Notes: a model not told the origin generated them from the letters alone. Positions 15,404-24,114 are shown, numbered from the stretch's first letter. The stretch is 64,000 nt of DNA from Raineyella antarctica (GCF_900092135.1 NZ_FMYF01000003.1:310001-374000); one strand, 5' to 3'. Made by a program: numbers and translations.

Positions 15404-16864
15404 TCAGATCTTGATGCAGACGTTGGAGGTCTCGGTGTAGAACTCCAGGCCGTGCACGCCGCCCTCGCGGCCGATCCCGGAGTGCTTCATCCCGCCGAAG
15501 GCAGTGCGCAGGTCGCGCAGGAACCAGTCGTTGACCCAGATGATGCCGGCCTGGAGCCTTGGTGCGACGCGCAGGGCGCGGCTGACGTCGGTGGTGAAGA
15601 AGGTGGCCGACAGTCCGTAGTCGGTGTCGTTGGCCATCCTGATCACCTCGTCCTCCTCGCTGAACGGGATCAGTGCGGCGCACGGGCCGAAGATCTCCTC
15701 GCGGCAGGTCCGCGCGTCGTGGGCCAGTCCGGCCCACAGCGTCGGCTCGACCCAGGACCCGTTGTCCCGCTCGTCCCCGAAGTGCGGGACGCCACCGCCG
15801 ACCAGCACCTCGGCCCCCTCGTCGCGGGCCACCTGGTAGTAGCCGACGATCTTGTCACGGTGCTCGTCGGAGACGACCGGACCGAGGGTCACGCCCTCCT
15901 CGTCGGGGTAGCCGGGCTTGAGGCCCTCGGCGTACGCGACGAGCCGGTCCTTCATCTCCTCGAAGACGGACTCGTGGACGTAGACCCGTTCGGTGCCGAG
16001 GCAGACCTGGCCGGTGTTGAGGAAGATCGACCGACCCAGGATCGTGGTGGCGAGGTCCAGGTCGGCGTCCTCGAAGACGATGCCCGGGTTCTTGCCGCCC
16101 ATCTCCATCGAAGTCGCCTTGAGCGTCGGCGCGACGGCCTGCAGGATGCGGCTGCCGGTGACGGTCTCGCCGGTGAAGGTGATGCCGTCGACGCCGCGGT
16201 GGGTGGTCAGCATCTCGCCGACCTTCCCGCCGCCGTGGACGACGTTGTAGACCCCTGCCGGCACGCCCACGTCGTTCATCACCTGACCGAGCAGGGCGGC
16301 GGTCGAGGGCGTCACCTCGGAGGGCTTCACCACCACGGTGTTGCCGAATGCGAGGGCCGGTCCGACCTTCCAGGTCATCAGCAGCATCGGCGCGTTCCAG
16401 GGCGAGATGACTCCGATCACGCCGCGGGGGTGTCGTACGCCGAAGTTGAGCGCGCCCTGCCCGTCGGGGGTCTCCATCCGGAAGGCCTCGGTCGCGTTCT
16501 CGCGCAGCGTGTGGGCGAAGGCACGGAAGTTGGCCGCACCGCGCGGGATGTTGACCCGCTTGGCCATGTTGTACGCCTGGCCGGTGTCGGTGACCTCGGC
16601 CTCGACGAACTCGTCGAACCGCTGGGCGATGCCGTCGGCGACCCCGATCACCAGGTCGATCCGCTCGTCGGCGGTGAGTCTGCCCCAGAGCCCGTCCAGC
16701 GCGGCCCGGGCCGCGGCGACCGCGCGGTCGACGAGGGCGGCGTCCGCCTCGTGCACGTGGGCGGCGACCTGGCCCGTCACCGGGTAGTGGACGTCGAAGG
16801 TGTTGCCGGTCTCGACGTAGCTGCCGTCGACGAAGTTGGCGACCGTACGGGTCTGGATGGGCAT
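15404..16864 (-). CDS. dmpC: 2-hydroxymuconic semialdehyde dehydrogenase (DmpC-type)
   Basis: This 486-aa aldehyde dehydrogenase has the oxyanion/cofactor motif SPWNAPMLLMTWK, the general base in SMEMGGKNPG, the catalytic Cys in NTGQVCLGTERVYV, and GREGGVHGLEFYTETSNVCIKI at the end, very like HMSD family tails. It oxidises 2-hydroxymuconic semialdehyde to 2-hydroxymuconate in the 4-oxalocrotonate branch. It is the third gene of the dmpE-dmpH-dmpC operon, 80 bp after dmpH, and has a clear ATG. Confidence 0.9.
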   Translation of the reverse strand: MPIQTRTVANFVDGSYVETGNTFDVHYPVTGQVAAHVHEADAALVDRAVAAARAALDGLWGRLTADERIDLVIGVADGIAQRFDEFVEAEVTDTGQAYNMAKRVNIPRGAANFRAFAHTLRENATEAFRMETPDGQGALNFGVRHPRGVIGVISPWNAPMLLMTWKVGPALAFGNTVVVKPSEVTPSTAALLGQVMNDVGVPAGVYNVVHGGGKVGEMLTTHRGVDGITFTGETVTGSRILQAVAPTLKATSMEMGGKNPGIVFEDADLDLATTILGRSIFLNTGQVCLGTERVYVHESVFEEMKDRLVAYAEGLKPGYPDEEGVTLGPVVSDEHRDKIVGYYQVARDEGAEVLVGGGVPHFGDERDNGSWVEPTLWAGLAHDARTCREEIFGPCAALIPFSEEDEVIRMANDTDYGLSATFFTTDVSRALRVAPRLQAGIIWVNDWFLRDLRTAFGGMKHSGIGREGGVHGLEFYTETSNVCIKI

Positions 16865-16944
16865 GGGGCTCCTCCTCGAGAAGTGGGTGGGTCGCGCCTG
16901 GGCCAGACCGGGCCGGTCGGGCAGGGACGCTGGTACGGGCCGGG

Positions 16945-17799
16945 TCAGTCGCTGTAGGCGTAGATCGAGCCGAGGGTGGTGAAGTGCACGCCGACGGACG
17001 TGCCGGGGGGTGCGAACCAGGCGGTGGTGATGCCGCCGGTGAGCACGATCCAGCCTGGCTCGAGGGCCAGTCCGCGCTCGGCCAGGACGTTGACGGCAAG
17101 GGCAAGTGCCTCCCCGGGGTGGTCCTGGATCGCGGCGCCGGTGGCGGAGTCGACGATCTCGCCGTTGACCTCGACCAGGACGGCCTCGGCGGCGAGGTTG
17201 ATCCGGTCCGGAGGGACGCTGACCGGGCCTGTCGTGAAGCGGCCGGACGAGTTGTTGTCGGCGATGACGTCGCCGATCCTGAACCTGAAGTCGCGGTAGC
17301 GCGAGTCGATGATCTCGACCCCGCCCAGCACCGATCCCACCGCGGCCATCGCCTGGGCGGCGGTGACGCCCGGTCCCTCGAGCCGGTCCTTCATCACGAA
17401 CACGATCTCCGGCTCGACCCGCGGGTGGATCAGCTTGTCCTGGGGGATCGGATCGCCGGCGGGCAGGACCATGGCGTCGGTCAGCCAGGCCACCCCCGGG
17501 GAGTCGATGCCGACCATCGCCTGCTTGGCGCGCGAGGTGACGCCCAGCTTGATCCCGATCAGCGTCTCGCCGCGTGCCAGGCGCCGGGCGAGGTTCTGGT
17601 CCTGGATGGCATACGCCAGGGCAGTGTCGGTCGCCAGCTCGGGCCACTCGTCACTGAAGGGCGTACGATCCCTGACCTCGTCCTCGCAGGCGAGGAGCTC
17701 GGTGCCGACGCTCTCGGCGTCCCAGACGCTCTGCACGGTCTCCACGGCGTTCTCCCCCGTCGTCATCACGGCCTTCCCTACGCTCGTCTCAACGGTCAT
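16945..17799 (-). CDS. dmpH: 4-oxalocrotonate decarboxylase (DmpH-type)
   Basis: This 284-aa protein of the hydratase/decarboxylase (fumarylacetoacetase-like) family has IGIKLGVTSRAKQAMVGID, the metal-site PRVEPEIVFVMK and GVEIIDSRYRDFRF. It decarboxylates 4-oxalocrotonate to 2-hydroxypentadienoate and probably complexes with DmpE. It is paralogous to the adjacent dmpE and most resembles the decarboxylase because of DSRYRDFRF and its association with dmpC. The start ATG 17799 overlaps the dmpE stop (ATGA). Confidence 0.88.
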   Translation of the reverse strand: MTVETSVGKAVMTTGENAVETVQSVWDAESVGTELLACEDEVRDRTPFSDEWPELATDTALAYAIQDQNLARRLARGETLIGIKLGVTSRAKQAMVGIDSPGVAWLTDAMVLPAGDPIPQDKLIHPRVEPEIVFVMKDRLEGPGVTAAQAMAAVGSVLGGVEIIDSRYRDFRFRIGDVIADNNSSGRFTTGPVSVPPDRINLAAEAVLVEVNGEIVDSATGAAIQDHPGEALALAVNVLAERGLALEPGWIVLTGGITTAWFAPPGTSVGVHFTTLGSIYAYSD

Positions 17800-18599
17800 G
17801 CTGCTGCTCCTTCGTTCCCGGCGAAGACCGCTGTCACGCTGCCGAGGCCGCCGAACTGGGCGGTCACCCGGTCGCCGGGTGCGATGTCGATGGCCCGCAT
17901 CACCGAACCGGGCAGGATCACGTTGCCGGCCTCCAGGGTGACGCCAAAGCGGCCGAGGGTGTTGGCCAGCCAGACCAGGGAGTTGAGCGGTGAGCCGAGG
18001 ACCGCACCACCGGCACCGGTGCCCACGATCCGGCCGTTGCGATACATCGTGCAGCCGACCAGGCGCAGGTCGAGCCCCTCCAGCCGTCGCGGCGGCCCGC
18101 CGAGGATCACGCCACCACCGGAGGCGTTGTCGGCGATGGTGTCGACGATGCCGATCCTCCAGTCCTGGATCCGCGAGTCGACCACCTCCAGGGACGGCAG
18201 CACGTACGCGACCGCGTCGATGGCGTCCGGCAGCGTCACGTACGGGCCGGCCAGGTCCTTGCGGAGCACGAAGGCGATCTCCGGCTCGAGCCGCGGCTGG
18301 ATGTGCTCGTCCAGCGGGATCGGCATGTTCTCCAGGTAGAACTGGTCGGCGAAGAGGTGGCCGTAGTCGGGCTGGTTGACGCCCATCTGGCGCTGCATCG
18401 CCGCCGAGGACAGGCCGACCTTGTGGCCCTTCACGATCCGGCCGTCGGCCAGCCACTTCTTCACTGTCAGCAACTGGATCTCGTACGCGTCGGTGACGTC
18501 GATGTCCTCGTACGTCTCGACCAGCGGCGGAATGGGCTGGCGGGTGCGGTTGGCCTCGAACAGCGCTTCCGCTGCTCGTTCACGCAATGCGGTGTGCAC
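17796..18599 (-). CDS. dmpE: 2-oxopent-4-enoate hydratase (DmpE/MhpD-type)
   Basis: This 267-aa hydratase shows KGHKVGLSSAAMQRQMGV, the metal-ligand PRLEPEIAFVLRKDL, LEVVDSRIQDW and NASGGGVILG. It converts 2-hydroxypenta-2,4-dienoate to 4-hydroxy-2-oxovalerate, the DmpG substrate. GTG 18599 is preceded by AGGAG at 7 nt. It is the first gene of its operon and divergent from dmpB, with a shared regulatory region. Confidence 0.9.
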   Translation of the reverse strand: MHTALRERAAEALFEANRTRQPIPPLVETYEDIDVTDAYEIQLLTVKKWLADGRIVKGHKVGLSSAAMQRQMGVNQPDYGHLFADQFYLENMPIPLDEHIQPRLEPEIAFVLRKDLAGPYVTLPDAIDAVAYVLPSLEVVDSRIQDWRIGIVDTIADNASGGGVILGGPPRRLEGLDLRLVGCTMYRNGRIVGTGAGGAVLGSPLNSLVWLANTLGRFGVTLEAGNVILPGSVMRAIDIAPGDRVTAQFGGLGSVTAVFAGNEGAAA

Positions 18600-18711
18600 G
18601 GACGTCTCCTGTCGGTCCTGGTGTTCGATGAGCAGAGCCAACCACCACGGGGGCACCGGCAGGGGTTTGTGCTGCCGCTGGACGAACGCAGCGGACCGAA
18701 CCGCCGCTGTC

Positions 18712-18743
18712 GTTCGGCTATCCCGAATGTGATGCCGATCACC
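18712..18743. promoter_or_regulatory. IclR-type palindrome abutting a CRP/GlxR-like box, site 3
   Basis: GTTCGGCTATCCCGAAT (18712-18728) matches the palindromes at 6734 and 14293. It shares its last base with TGTGATGCCGATCACC (18728-18743), which has the GTGA-N6-TCAC core. The N6 of this box and of site 2 both end in CCGA. It lies about 113 bp upstream of dmpE and 71 bp upstream of dmpB. Confidence 0.7.
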
Positions 18744-18813
18744 TTGCGGCGTGGGGTGGACTGTTGTCACGGGGCTCGGCAACGACGCCGGCCCGCGATC
18801 ACAGGAGGACACA

Positions 18814-19737
18814 ATGGCGCTCACCGGTGTCACACGACTCGGCTACGTCCACGCCAAGGTCACCGACATGGCCGACGCCAAGCAGCACTACTGCGAGAAC
18901 CTTGGCCTGCTCCCCACCACGGAGGAGGACGGCAAGCTCTACCTGAAGGGCTGGGACGAGTGGGACCACCACTCCGTCCTGCTCGAGGAGGGTGGCGTCG
19001 GGGTCACCAAGATCGGCTTCAAGGTCAACAAGGTCGAGGACCTCGACACCATCGAGAAGAAGGCCCAGGCGTACGGCGACGTACCGACCGAGCGGATGTC
19101 GGCCGGGGAGAACGCCGAGGTCAGCGACGGCCTGCGGTTCCGGTTCGGCGGCCACACGATCGAGCTGTACCACGACATGACCGAGGTGGGCGTCGAGGTG
19201 GGCGTCATCAACCCGGACTCGTTCCCGCAGGAGATCAAGGGCATCGGCGCCCCGATCCTCGACCACGCCCTGCTGGCACTGGACGACGTGGACGGGATCG
19301 AGCGGTTCTTCATGGAGGTCCTGGACTTCTACCCGTCCGAGCGGATGGTCGCCGACCACAGCGAGGGGGCGCCGGTGATCGCGACCTGGCTGAGCGCGGG
19401 CAACAAGACCCACGACATCGCCTTCCTCAAGGGCCCGGACGCCAAGCTGCACCACTTCTCGTTCTACCTGAAGGACTGGGGCGCGGTGACCGCGGCGGCC
19501 GACCTGCTGGTGCACCGCGACGTGCCGCTGGACCTGGTGCCGACCCGGCACGGCATCACTCGCGGTGAGACCACGTACTTCTTCGACCCTTCCGGCAACC
19601 GGAACGAGACCTTCTCCGGCGCGTACGTGATGTACCCCGACCGCCCCTGCGTGACCTGGACCATGGACCAGCTGGGCAAGGGCCTGGACTACTACCGCCG
19701 CGAGGTGACGGACACGTTCCTGACCGTGTTCAGCTGA
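18814..19737 (+). CDS. dmpB: Catechol 2,3-dioxygenase (extradiol, type I)
   Basis: This 307-aa two-domain vicinal-oxygen-chelate enzyme cleaves catechol next to the hydroxyls. The iron ligands are visible as His in APILDHALLAL, His in KLHHFSFYLKD and Glu in YFFDPSGNRNETF. ATG 18814 has AGGAGG 7 nt upstream. It stands alone on the plus strand, divergent from dmpEHC. No DmpQ-type ferredoxin for reactivation and no DmpD hydrolase are in the window, so the dehydrogenase branch is the one encoded here. Confidence 0.95.
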   Translation: MALTGVTRLGYVHAKVTDMADAKQHYCENLGLLPTTEEDGKLYLKGWDEWDHHSVLLEEGGVGVTKIGFKVNKVEDLDTIEKKAQAYGDVPTERMSAGENAEVSDGLRFRFGGHTIELYHDMTEVGVEVGVINPDSFPQEIKGIGAPILDHALLALDDVDGIERFFMEVLDFYPSERMVADHSEGAPVIATWLSAGNKTHDIAFLKGPDAKLHHFSFYLKDWGAVTAAADLLVHRDVPLDLVPTRHGITRGETTYFFDPSGNRNETFSGAYVMYPDRPCVTWTMDQLGKGLDYYRREVTDTFLTVFS

Positions 19738-19819
19738 TCGGCCGGTCGGGCCCACGACGCTGGGTACGTCCCACGGGTCGCGGCCACGATCCATGGCCTG
19801 GGCACGACCCATGCCTCTA

Positions 19820-19863
19820 GGGTGCGCCGTATCTACGGATAGACCACCAGATACGGCGCACCC
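19820..19863. repeat. Interspersed hairpin repeat, copy B (perfect 15-bp stem)
   Basis: GGGTGCGCCGTATCT and AGATACGGCGCACCC pair perfectly around a 14-nt loop ACGGATAGACCACC. It lies between the converging dmpB and membrane-protein genes, where it can act as a bidirectional terminator. It is the most regular of the three copies. Confidence 0.85.
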
Positions 19864-19921
19864 AAGGGAGCCGATCGCCGGCGTCACCGGGCCACCGGGC
19901 CACGCCAGCGACGCCCGATAT

Positions 19922-21007
19922 TCAGGAGCGCGGGGCATCTCCTTCGGGCCGACGCGTGATCGCTGCGAGGCGCCCGGCGGACGGCCCGACCAGCCAACAG
20001 CCCGACGCCACTACTAACCCGAGCGCCCCGACCACCCCCAGCCATGTCCAGAGGAATCCGGCCAGGGCGTCGAAGTAGGCCCCCGCGACGACTGGGCTGA
20101 CGGCTTCCGCGGGCGTGGTACCGACGAACCAGCCCCGCAGCAGCGTCAGCGCGATGCCGAACGCGAGCATCGAAGCGGCGACGCCGAGCCCGACCAGGAG
20201 ACCTGCCCGACGCCGGTCCCTCGCCAGGACGACCCCCGCAGCAGCCACGACAAGGGTGACCACCGGGGACCACCCGCCGAGCGTGTCCAACAGGCGGAAG
20301 ACGTGCTGCCCGCGGGCGATGGCTCCGGAGTGCACGAGGACGAAGGACCGGTCCACCACCGGGATGATCCGAGCCAGCCCGAATCCGCGGCTCTCCAGGT
20401 CCGCCTTGGCCGCCGCGACGATCGGGGCCACGTTCACCGTGATGGCGCCGCCCGGGGCACTCAGCGTGCCGTCCTGGTTCCCCTCCAGCAGCCCGACGAC
20501 CTGACGGTGTCCGTCCCGGTTGAGCTGCGCCCACAGCTCCGGGAACCGGGGGCTCGCGAGCAGCGCATCCACCTGCTCGCGCGTGAGTGCCTCGATCCGT
20601 CGGTTGATCGGGCCGGTGATTGCCTCCGGCACACCCCTCCCGGCCTGCTCCAAGGCGTCGGTCACCGTCGTCGTGGCCGCCTCGGCGAGGGCGTCCCTGA
20701 CTGCCGGGTCCTCGGCGAGTGGGGCAACCGTCGCCACATAACGGTCGGTATCGGACAGCACTGTGCTCACCCAGACCGACGCGATCGACAGCGGAGCCAT
20801 CAGGCACGCCAGCGTCAGGAGGATCACCGAAGCGGTGCGTCTCGCAAACCGCCTCGTCGATCCGCTCGCAGGCGGTCCGGCAGGGACTCCGGTGGGCGGT
20901 CCGCCTGGCGCCCTCGTGCCGCTACTGGAGACCCGAGCGGCCTCGAAGGCCGCCTCGAGCTCGGCCAAGCGTGCTTGCAGACGCTCGACCTCAGGCGTAT
21001 CAGGCAT
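19922..21007 (-). CDS. Integral membrane protein, four predicted membrane segments
   Basis: This 361-aa protein has an N-terminal coiled-coil-like stretch (VERLQARLAELEAAFEAARV), a Pro/Gly linker, a first membrane segment near residues 58-80, and then a soluble loop of roughly 150 residues (DTDRYVATVAPLAEDPAVRD...). Three closely spaced membrane segments follow at the C-terminus (VVTLVVAAAGVVLA, LLVGLGVAASMLAFGIALTL, WTWLGVVGALGLVVASG). The loop after segment 1 is probably external. This layout recurs in uncharacterised actinobacterial membrane proteins; no function is recognised. ATG 21007 has GGGAGGAG upstream. Confidence 0.8.
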   Translation of the reverse strand: MPDTPEVERLQARLAELEAAFEAARVSSSGTRAPGGPPTGVPAGPPASGSTRRFARRTASVILLTLACLMAPLSIASVWVSTVLSDTDRYVATVAPLAEDPAVRDALAEAATTTVTDALEQAGRGVPEAITGPINRRIEALTREQVDALLASPRFPELWAQLNRDGHRQVVGLLEGNQDGTLSAPGGAITVNVAPIVAAAKADLESRGFGLARIIPVVDRSFVLVHSGAIARGQHVFRLLDTLGGWSPVVTLVVAAAGVVLARDRRRAGLLVGLGVAASMLAFGIALTLLRGWFVGTTPAEAVSPVVAGAYFDALAGFLWTWLGVVGALGLVVASGCWLVGPSAGRLAAITRRPEGDAPRS

Positions 21008-21050
21008 CTGTCTCCTCCCGTACGACGACTCTGGCGTGCGCCCCACGACT

Positions 21051-21099
21051 CTTGGATGCGCCATATCTACGGATAGACCTCAGATACAGCGCACCCCAG
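21051..21099. repeat. Interspersed hairpin repeat, copy C
   Basis: The 18-bp arms CTTGGATGCGCCATATCT and AGATACAGCGCACCCCAG pair with four mismatches around a loop ACGGATAGACCTC, nearly identical to copies A and B. It lies downstream of the cupin gene and 44 bp upstream of the membrane-protein start. Confidence 0.8.
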
Positions 21100-21129
21100 C
21101 GAGCGGAGACGACGTACCAACGCCCCGAC

Positions 21130-21474
21130 TCATGGGTTCCTGACGATGTCGACCGAGATCTCGATCGCCGGGACCGCTCCCTTGTTCTCCAACCAATGGG
21201 TCGTGTGGCGGTCCTCGGGCCAGCCCACTCCCGGCCCGTACTCGGTGTCGACCCCGTTGCGGTGGTCGGTGATCGTTCCCTGCAGGACGTAGACGGTGCC
21301 GGGTCGGCCCTTGTGGTCGTGGATCGGGCCGAAAACCCCTCCCGGATCGATCGTCACCATCCGCATCCGGAGCTGACGCCCCTCCATCCCCTCGATCTCG
21401 CCGGCGAGATCAACCGTCGTCAGGAATTCGATCGTGACGCCCTTGGTCTGGGGACCCACCTGTTCGCTGCTCAT
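21130..21474 (-). CDS. Small cupin-domain protein
   Basis: This 114-aa single cupin barrel shows metal-ligand-like segments GPIHDHKGRPGTVYVLQGTI (His, His ... Glu position replaced) and WPEDRHTTHWLEN. It probably binds a metal and a small ligand; no enzymatic role can be assigned. ATG 21474 has AGAGGAG upstream. It is preceded by degenerate 20-bp repeats and followed by hairpin copy C. Confidence 0.85.
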   Translation of the reverse strand: MSSEQVGPQTKGVTIEFLTTVDLAGEIEGMEGRQLRMRMVTIDPGGVFGPIHDHKGRPGTVYVLQGTITDHRNGVDTEYGPGVGWPEDRHTTHWLENKGAVPAIEISVDIVRNP

Positions 21475-21583
21475 CGTGCTCTCCTCTCGGGAGGTCCAGC
21501 CCCGCCGGCGCCAAAGCGGGGTGCGGAACGTATGCCAGGGCTGTCCCCTGATCACTCACGTTGCTCCGCCATCGTCGGCCGGT

Positions 21584-21643
21584 CAAGGGATCAGTGGGTG
21601 GATCAAGGGATCGGCGCGTGGCCCAGGGATCAGCGCATGGCCA
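21584..21643. repeat. Three degenerate 20-bp tandem units
   Basis: Units of the type CAAGGGATCRGYGYRTGGMY begin at about 21584, 21604 and 21624, with several substitutions between them. They lie in the 323-bp divergent gap between the cupin and L,D-transpeptidase genes. No other feature is seen in this gap. Confidence 0.45.
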
Positions 21644-21797
21644 ACGGTTCGACGAGGCTCCCGAACTGGAGGGAGCCCAGCGGGCCGGCCGCCCCGGGTG
21701 AGACGCGGATCGCAACCGAACCGGAGGACCGGCCTGCCGCAGGGTGCCAGCATGGTGCTCGACGCGGAATCGCCGCGCCCCGGACCAGGAGTGCCTC

Positions 21798-22307
21798 ATG
21801 CGCCGTCTCCGTCTCTTCGCCCTGCTGCCGGCAGTGGCACTGCTCGCACTGGGGCCCGCGCCGGCCGCGAATGCCGCCACCAGCACGACCGCCACCATCA
21901 GCTGGCGCTCGGACTGCTACGTCGGGGCGCGCGTGCTGTGCGCCGACCAGACCAACAACAAGCTGGCGTACTTCAAGAACGGCGTGCTGATCTACGAGCT
22001 GGACGCCCGCTTCGGGCCGACCGGCTCCACCACCATCAGCCCGACCAGGAACGGCGACGACACCATCTTCCGCAAGGTCAGGAACGACTGGTCGACCCTC
22101 TACAACTCCCCGATGCCCGATGCCATGTACTTCGACGGCGGGGAGGCGGTGCACTACTCGAGCGACTTCGCCACGTACGGCTGGACGGACACCAGCCACG
22201 GCTGCATCAACATCCGCGACCGGGCCGCCCTCGACGTGATCTACAAGGAGATCAAGCTCGGCGACCCGATCCACATCTGGGGCACTCCCCCGCCGCCGAC
22301 CAGCTGA
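21798..22307 (+). CDS. Secreted L,D-transpeptidase (YkuD domain)
   Basis: This 169-aa protein has a typical signal peptide (MRRLRLFALLPAVALLALGP ... ANAA) and a compact YkuD catalytic domain. The catalytic motif is HYSSDFATYGWTDTSHGCIN, with His, Ser-His-Gly-Cys and Asn in place. It forms 3-3 crosslinks in peptidoglycan or similar L,D-bonds outside the membrane. No peptidoglycan-binding repeats are present, so it is a minimal form. It converges with the PAP2 gene; a small CGTACGAC/GTCGTACG hairpin (22314-22343) lies between them. Confidence 0.88.
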   Translation: MRRLRLFALLPAVALLALGPAPAANAATSTTATISWRSDCYVGARVLCADQTNNKLAYFKNGVLIYELDARFGPTGSTTISPTRNGDDTIFRKVRNDWSTLYNSPMPDAMYFDGGEAVHYSSDFATYGWTDTSHGCINIRDRAALDVIYKEIKLGDPIHIWGTPPPPTS

Positions 22308-22391
22308 CCGGGACGTACGACAGGAGCCGGCGAACGTCGTACGCCCAGAGGCGCTTCAGCGTCGGAGGGTACGGGCCGAGGGAACCGCAGG

Positions 22392-23243
22392 TCAGCCGCC
22401 CTCGATCTCCTCCGGCGCGACCGCGGCGGTGCGTTTGGTCGCCGTGAGGTACAGCCGGTGCGCGGTGATCACCGCGACCAGCCAGGCCGTGCCCAGCAGC
22501 CAGGCGCCCAGCACGTCGGTGAGCCAGTGGTGGCCCAGGAACACCCGGCTGACCCCGATGGTGAAGGCGAAGAGGGCGGCCACCACGACGGTGAGGATCC
22601 GGGTGCGGCGGCTGTGCTGGCGCAGCAGCAACAGGTAGGCGACGATCCCGGCGATCACCAGCGAGTTGAGCGAGTGCCCCGAGGGGAAGGCCGGGGAGTA
22701 CTCGTACGGCGGGACCGCATCCACCAGCGGCGGCCGGGCGCGGCCGAGGAGCTGCTTGCCGGCGATGGTCATCAGCAGGGAGCCCGCCCCTGCGGCGGTG
22801 ATCAGGATGACCGGGGTCCAGGATCGTCGATGGACCGCCAGGATGACCATGATCACGGCCGCCACGATCGGCATGCCGACCGCGCCGCCGATGTTGGTGT
22901 AGTCGGTGGCAAGGCTGTCCAGCCAAGGGGAACGCAGATTCATCATGGCCCGCAGCACCGGCTGGTCCAGCAGCGCGATCCCGTTGGCCTGGGCGATGTT
23001 CTCGTACAGCTCGGACGTCACCCAGGTCAGCGTGGCGCTCACCGCCGCACCGATGGCCAGGATGATGATCAGCACGGTCCTCGGACCCAGCACCAGGCTG
23101 ATCCGCTGCACGGTCCGGGCCAGCCAGCCGCCTACCGGGGTCTCCCAGTGGGTCAGGTCGCGGCCGCCGACCTGGCGGTCCTCCCGCAACTCCCCTTCGG
23201 TGCCCTTGTCGGGGTCCTCGGAGTCATCCGGCCGGTTCGACAT
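22392..23243 (-). CDS. PAP2-family membrane phosphatase
   Basis: This 283-aa membrane phosphatase has all three PAP2 motifs: KQLLGRARPP, PSGHSLNS and SRVFLGHHWLTDVLG. About six membrane segments follow a cytoplasmic charged N-terminus of roughly 45 residues. It probably dephosphorylates a lipid phosphate (phosphatidic acid or undecaprenyl diphosphate type). The start at ATG 23243 has GAGG at 8 nt; GTG 23252 and ATG 23249 are too close to that site. Confidence 0.9.
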   Translation of the reverse strand: MSNRPDDSEDPDKGTEGELREDRQVGGRDLTHWETPVGGWLARTVQRISLVLGPRTVLIIILAIGAAVSATLTWVTSELYENIAQANGIALLDQPVLRAMMNLRSPWLDSLATDYTNIGGAVGMPIVAAVIMVILAVHRRSWTPVILITAAGAGSLLMTIAGKQLLGRARPPLVDAVPPYEYSPAFPSGHSLNSLVIAGIVAYLLLLRQHSRRTRILTVVVAALFAFTIGVSRVFLGHHWLTDVLGAWLLGTAWLVAVITAHRLYLTATKRTAAVAPEEIEGG

Positions 23244-23373
23244 GTACATCACCTCGTTCCTGGTCTCGCGGGACTGCTCGTTGCACGAAGCTGTCGGAGT
23301 CGTACGTACGATCCGCCGAACCTACGCCCCGTCGCACGTACGATCCTGGGCCTCGGGGCTCTCGCACCCTCGG

Positions 23374-23799
23374 CTACGCCGGCCGCAGCTGGCTGCGGAG
23401 TTCCTCGAAGTCCATGTGGGTCCAATGCTCCACCAGCTTGCCGTCCTTCACCCGAAAAATGTCGATGAACTCCCATTCCACCCGGTTGCCGCTCGGCGGC
23501 AGACCCCACAACTCGCCGCGGTGGGTGCCGCGCAGGGTCTTGCGGGTGGCGACCAGGTCCCGCTCCGCGATCTGCTCGTCGATCTGCATGGTGGCGTCCG
23601 GGAACGCCTCGAGCAGCATCCCGTAGAACCGCTGGAAGTGCTCCACCGGCCCCTCACCGGGGGAAGCCGGACGGCCCTCGGGGGCGTAGTGGTTGATGAA
23701 GTCAGGATGGAAGATCTCCTCCGCGAAGGCGAGGTCGTGCCCGTTCTGGCAGACCTCCACGAAGGTCCGCACCACCCGCTTGTTCTCCTCGGTGGACAT
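23374..23799 (-). CDS. SnoaL-like ester cyclase/polyketide cyclase-fold protein
   Basis: This 141-aa NTF2-like cone fold belongs to the SnoaL/ester cyclase group. It shows AEEIFHPDFINHYAPEG (fold-typical His/Asp region), RGTHRGELWGLPPSGNRVEW and IFRVKDGKLVEHWTHMDF. The substrate is unknown; proteins of this group are often of no defined role in actinobacteria. ATG 23799 has GGAGGTGA upstream. The 23253-23373 gap on its 3' side contains a repeated CGTACGATCC. Confidence 0.85.
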   Translation of the reverse strand: MSTEENKRVVRTFVEVCQNGHDLAFAEEIFHPDFINHYAPEGRPASPGEGPVEHFQRFYGMLLEAFPDATMQIDEQIAERDLVATRKTLRGTHRGELWGLPPSGNRVEWEFIDIFRVKDGKLVEHWTHMDFEELRSQLRPA

Positions 23800-24114
23800 C
23801 GCCGTCACCTCCGAAATCCTCGTCAGCATCCCTGACATCCTTGCCACTCCAAGGGTGCGGCGCCAGTCCTGAGCGGGGGCGGTGTCCTTGATCTATGCGC
23901 TCATCCTCCATCTACCACTCGTCGCGACCTCCAACTCGTCGCGCCCCTGACATCACCGAGGCAGCCGTACGGCGCGCAAGCACGGCACTCACCCTCTGGT
24001 CCGGACCCCGTCTGGACAGCGGCCACCCCCACCGGAGCCACAACGGACGTGGGAGCCACAACCGAGGGTGAGATCGACGCGATCGGCGAGGATCGGACGC
24101 ACTTGCGTGCCCCC
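23800..24114. other. Intergenic region without recognised gene
   Basis: Beyond the SnoaL start codon there is a stretch of about 300 bp that leads up to the rhamnose promoter. I see no coding frame with a plausible start, no tRNA-like structure and no clear hairpin. Confidence 0.5.
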
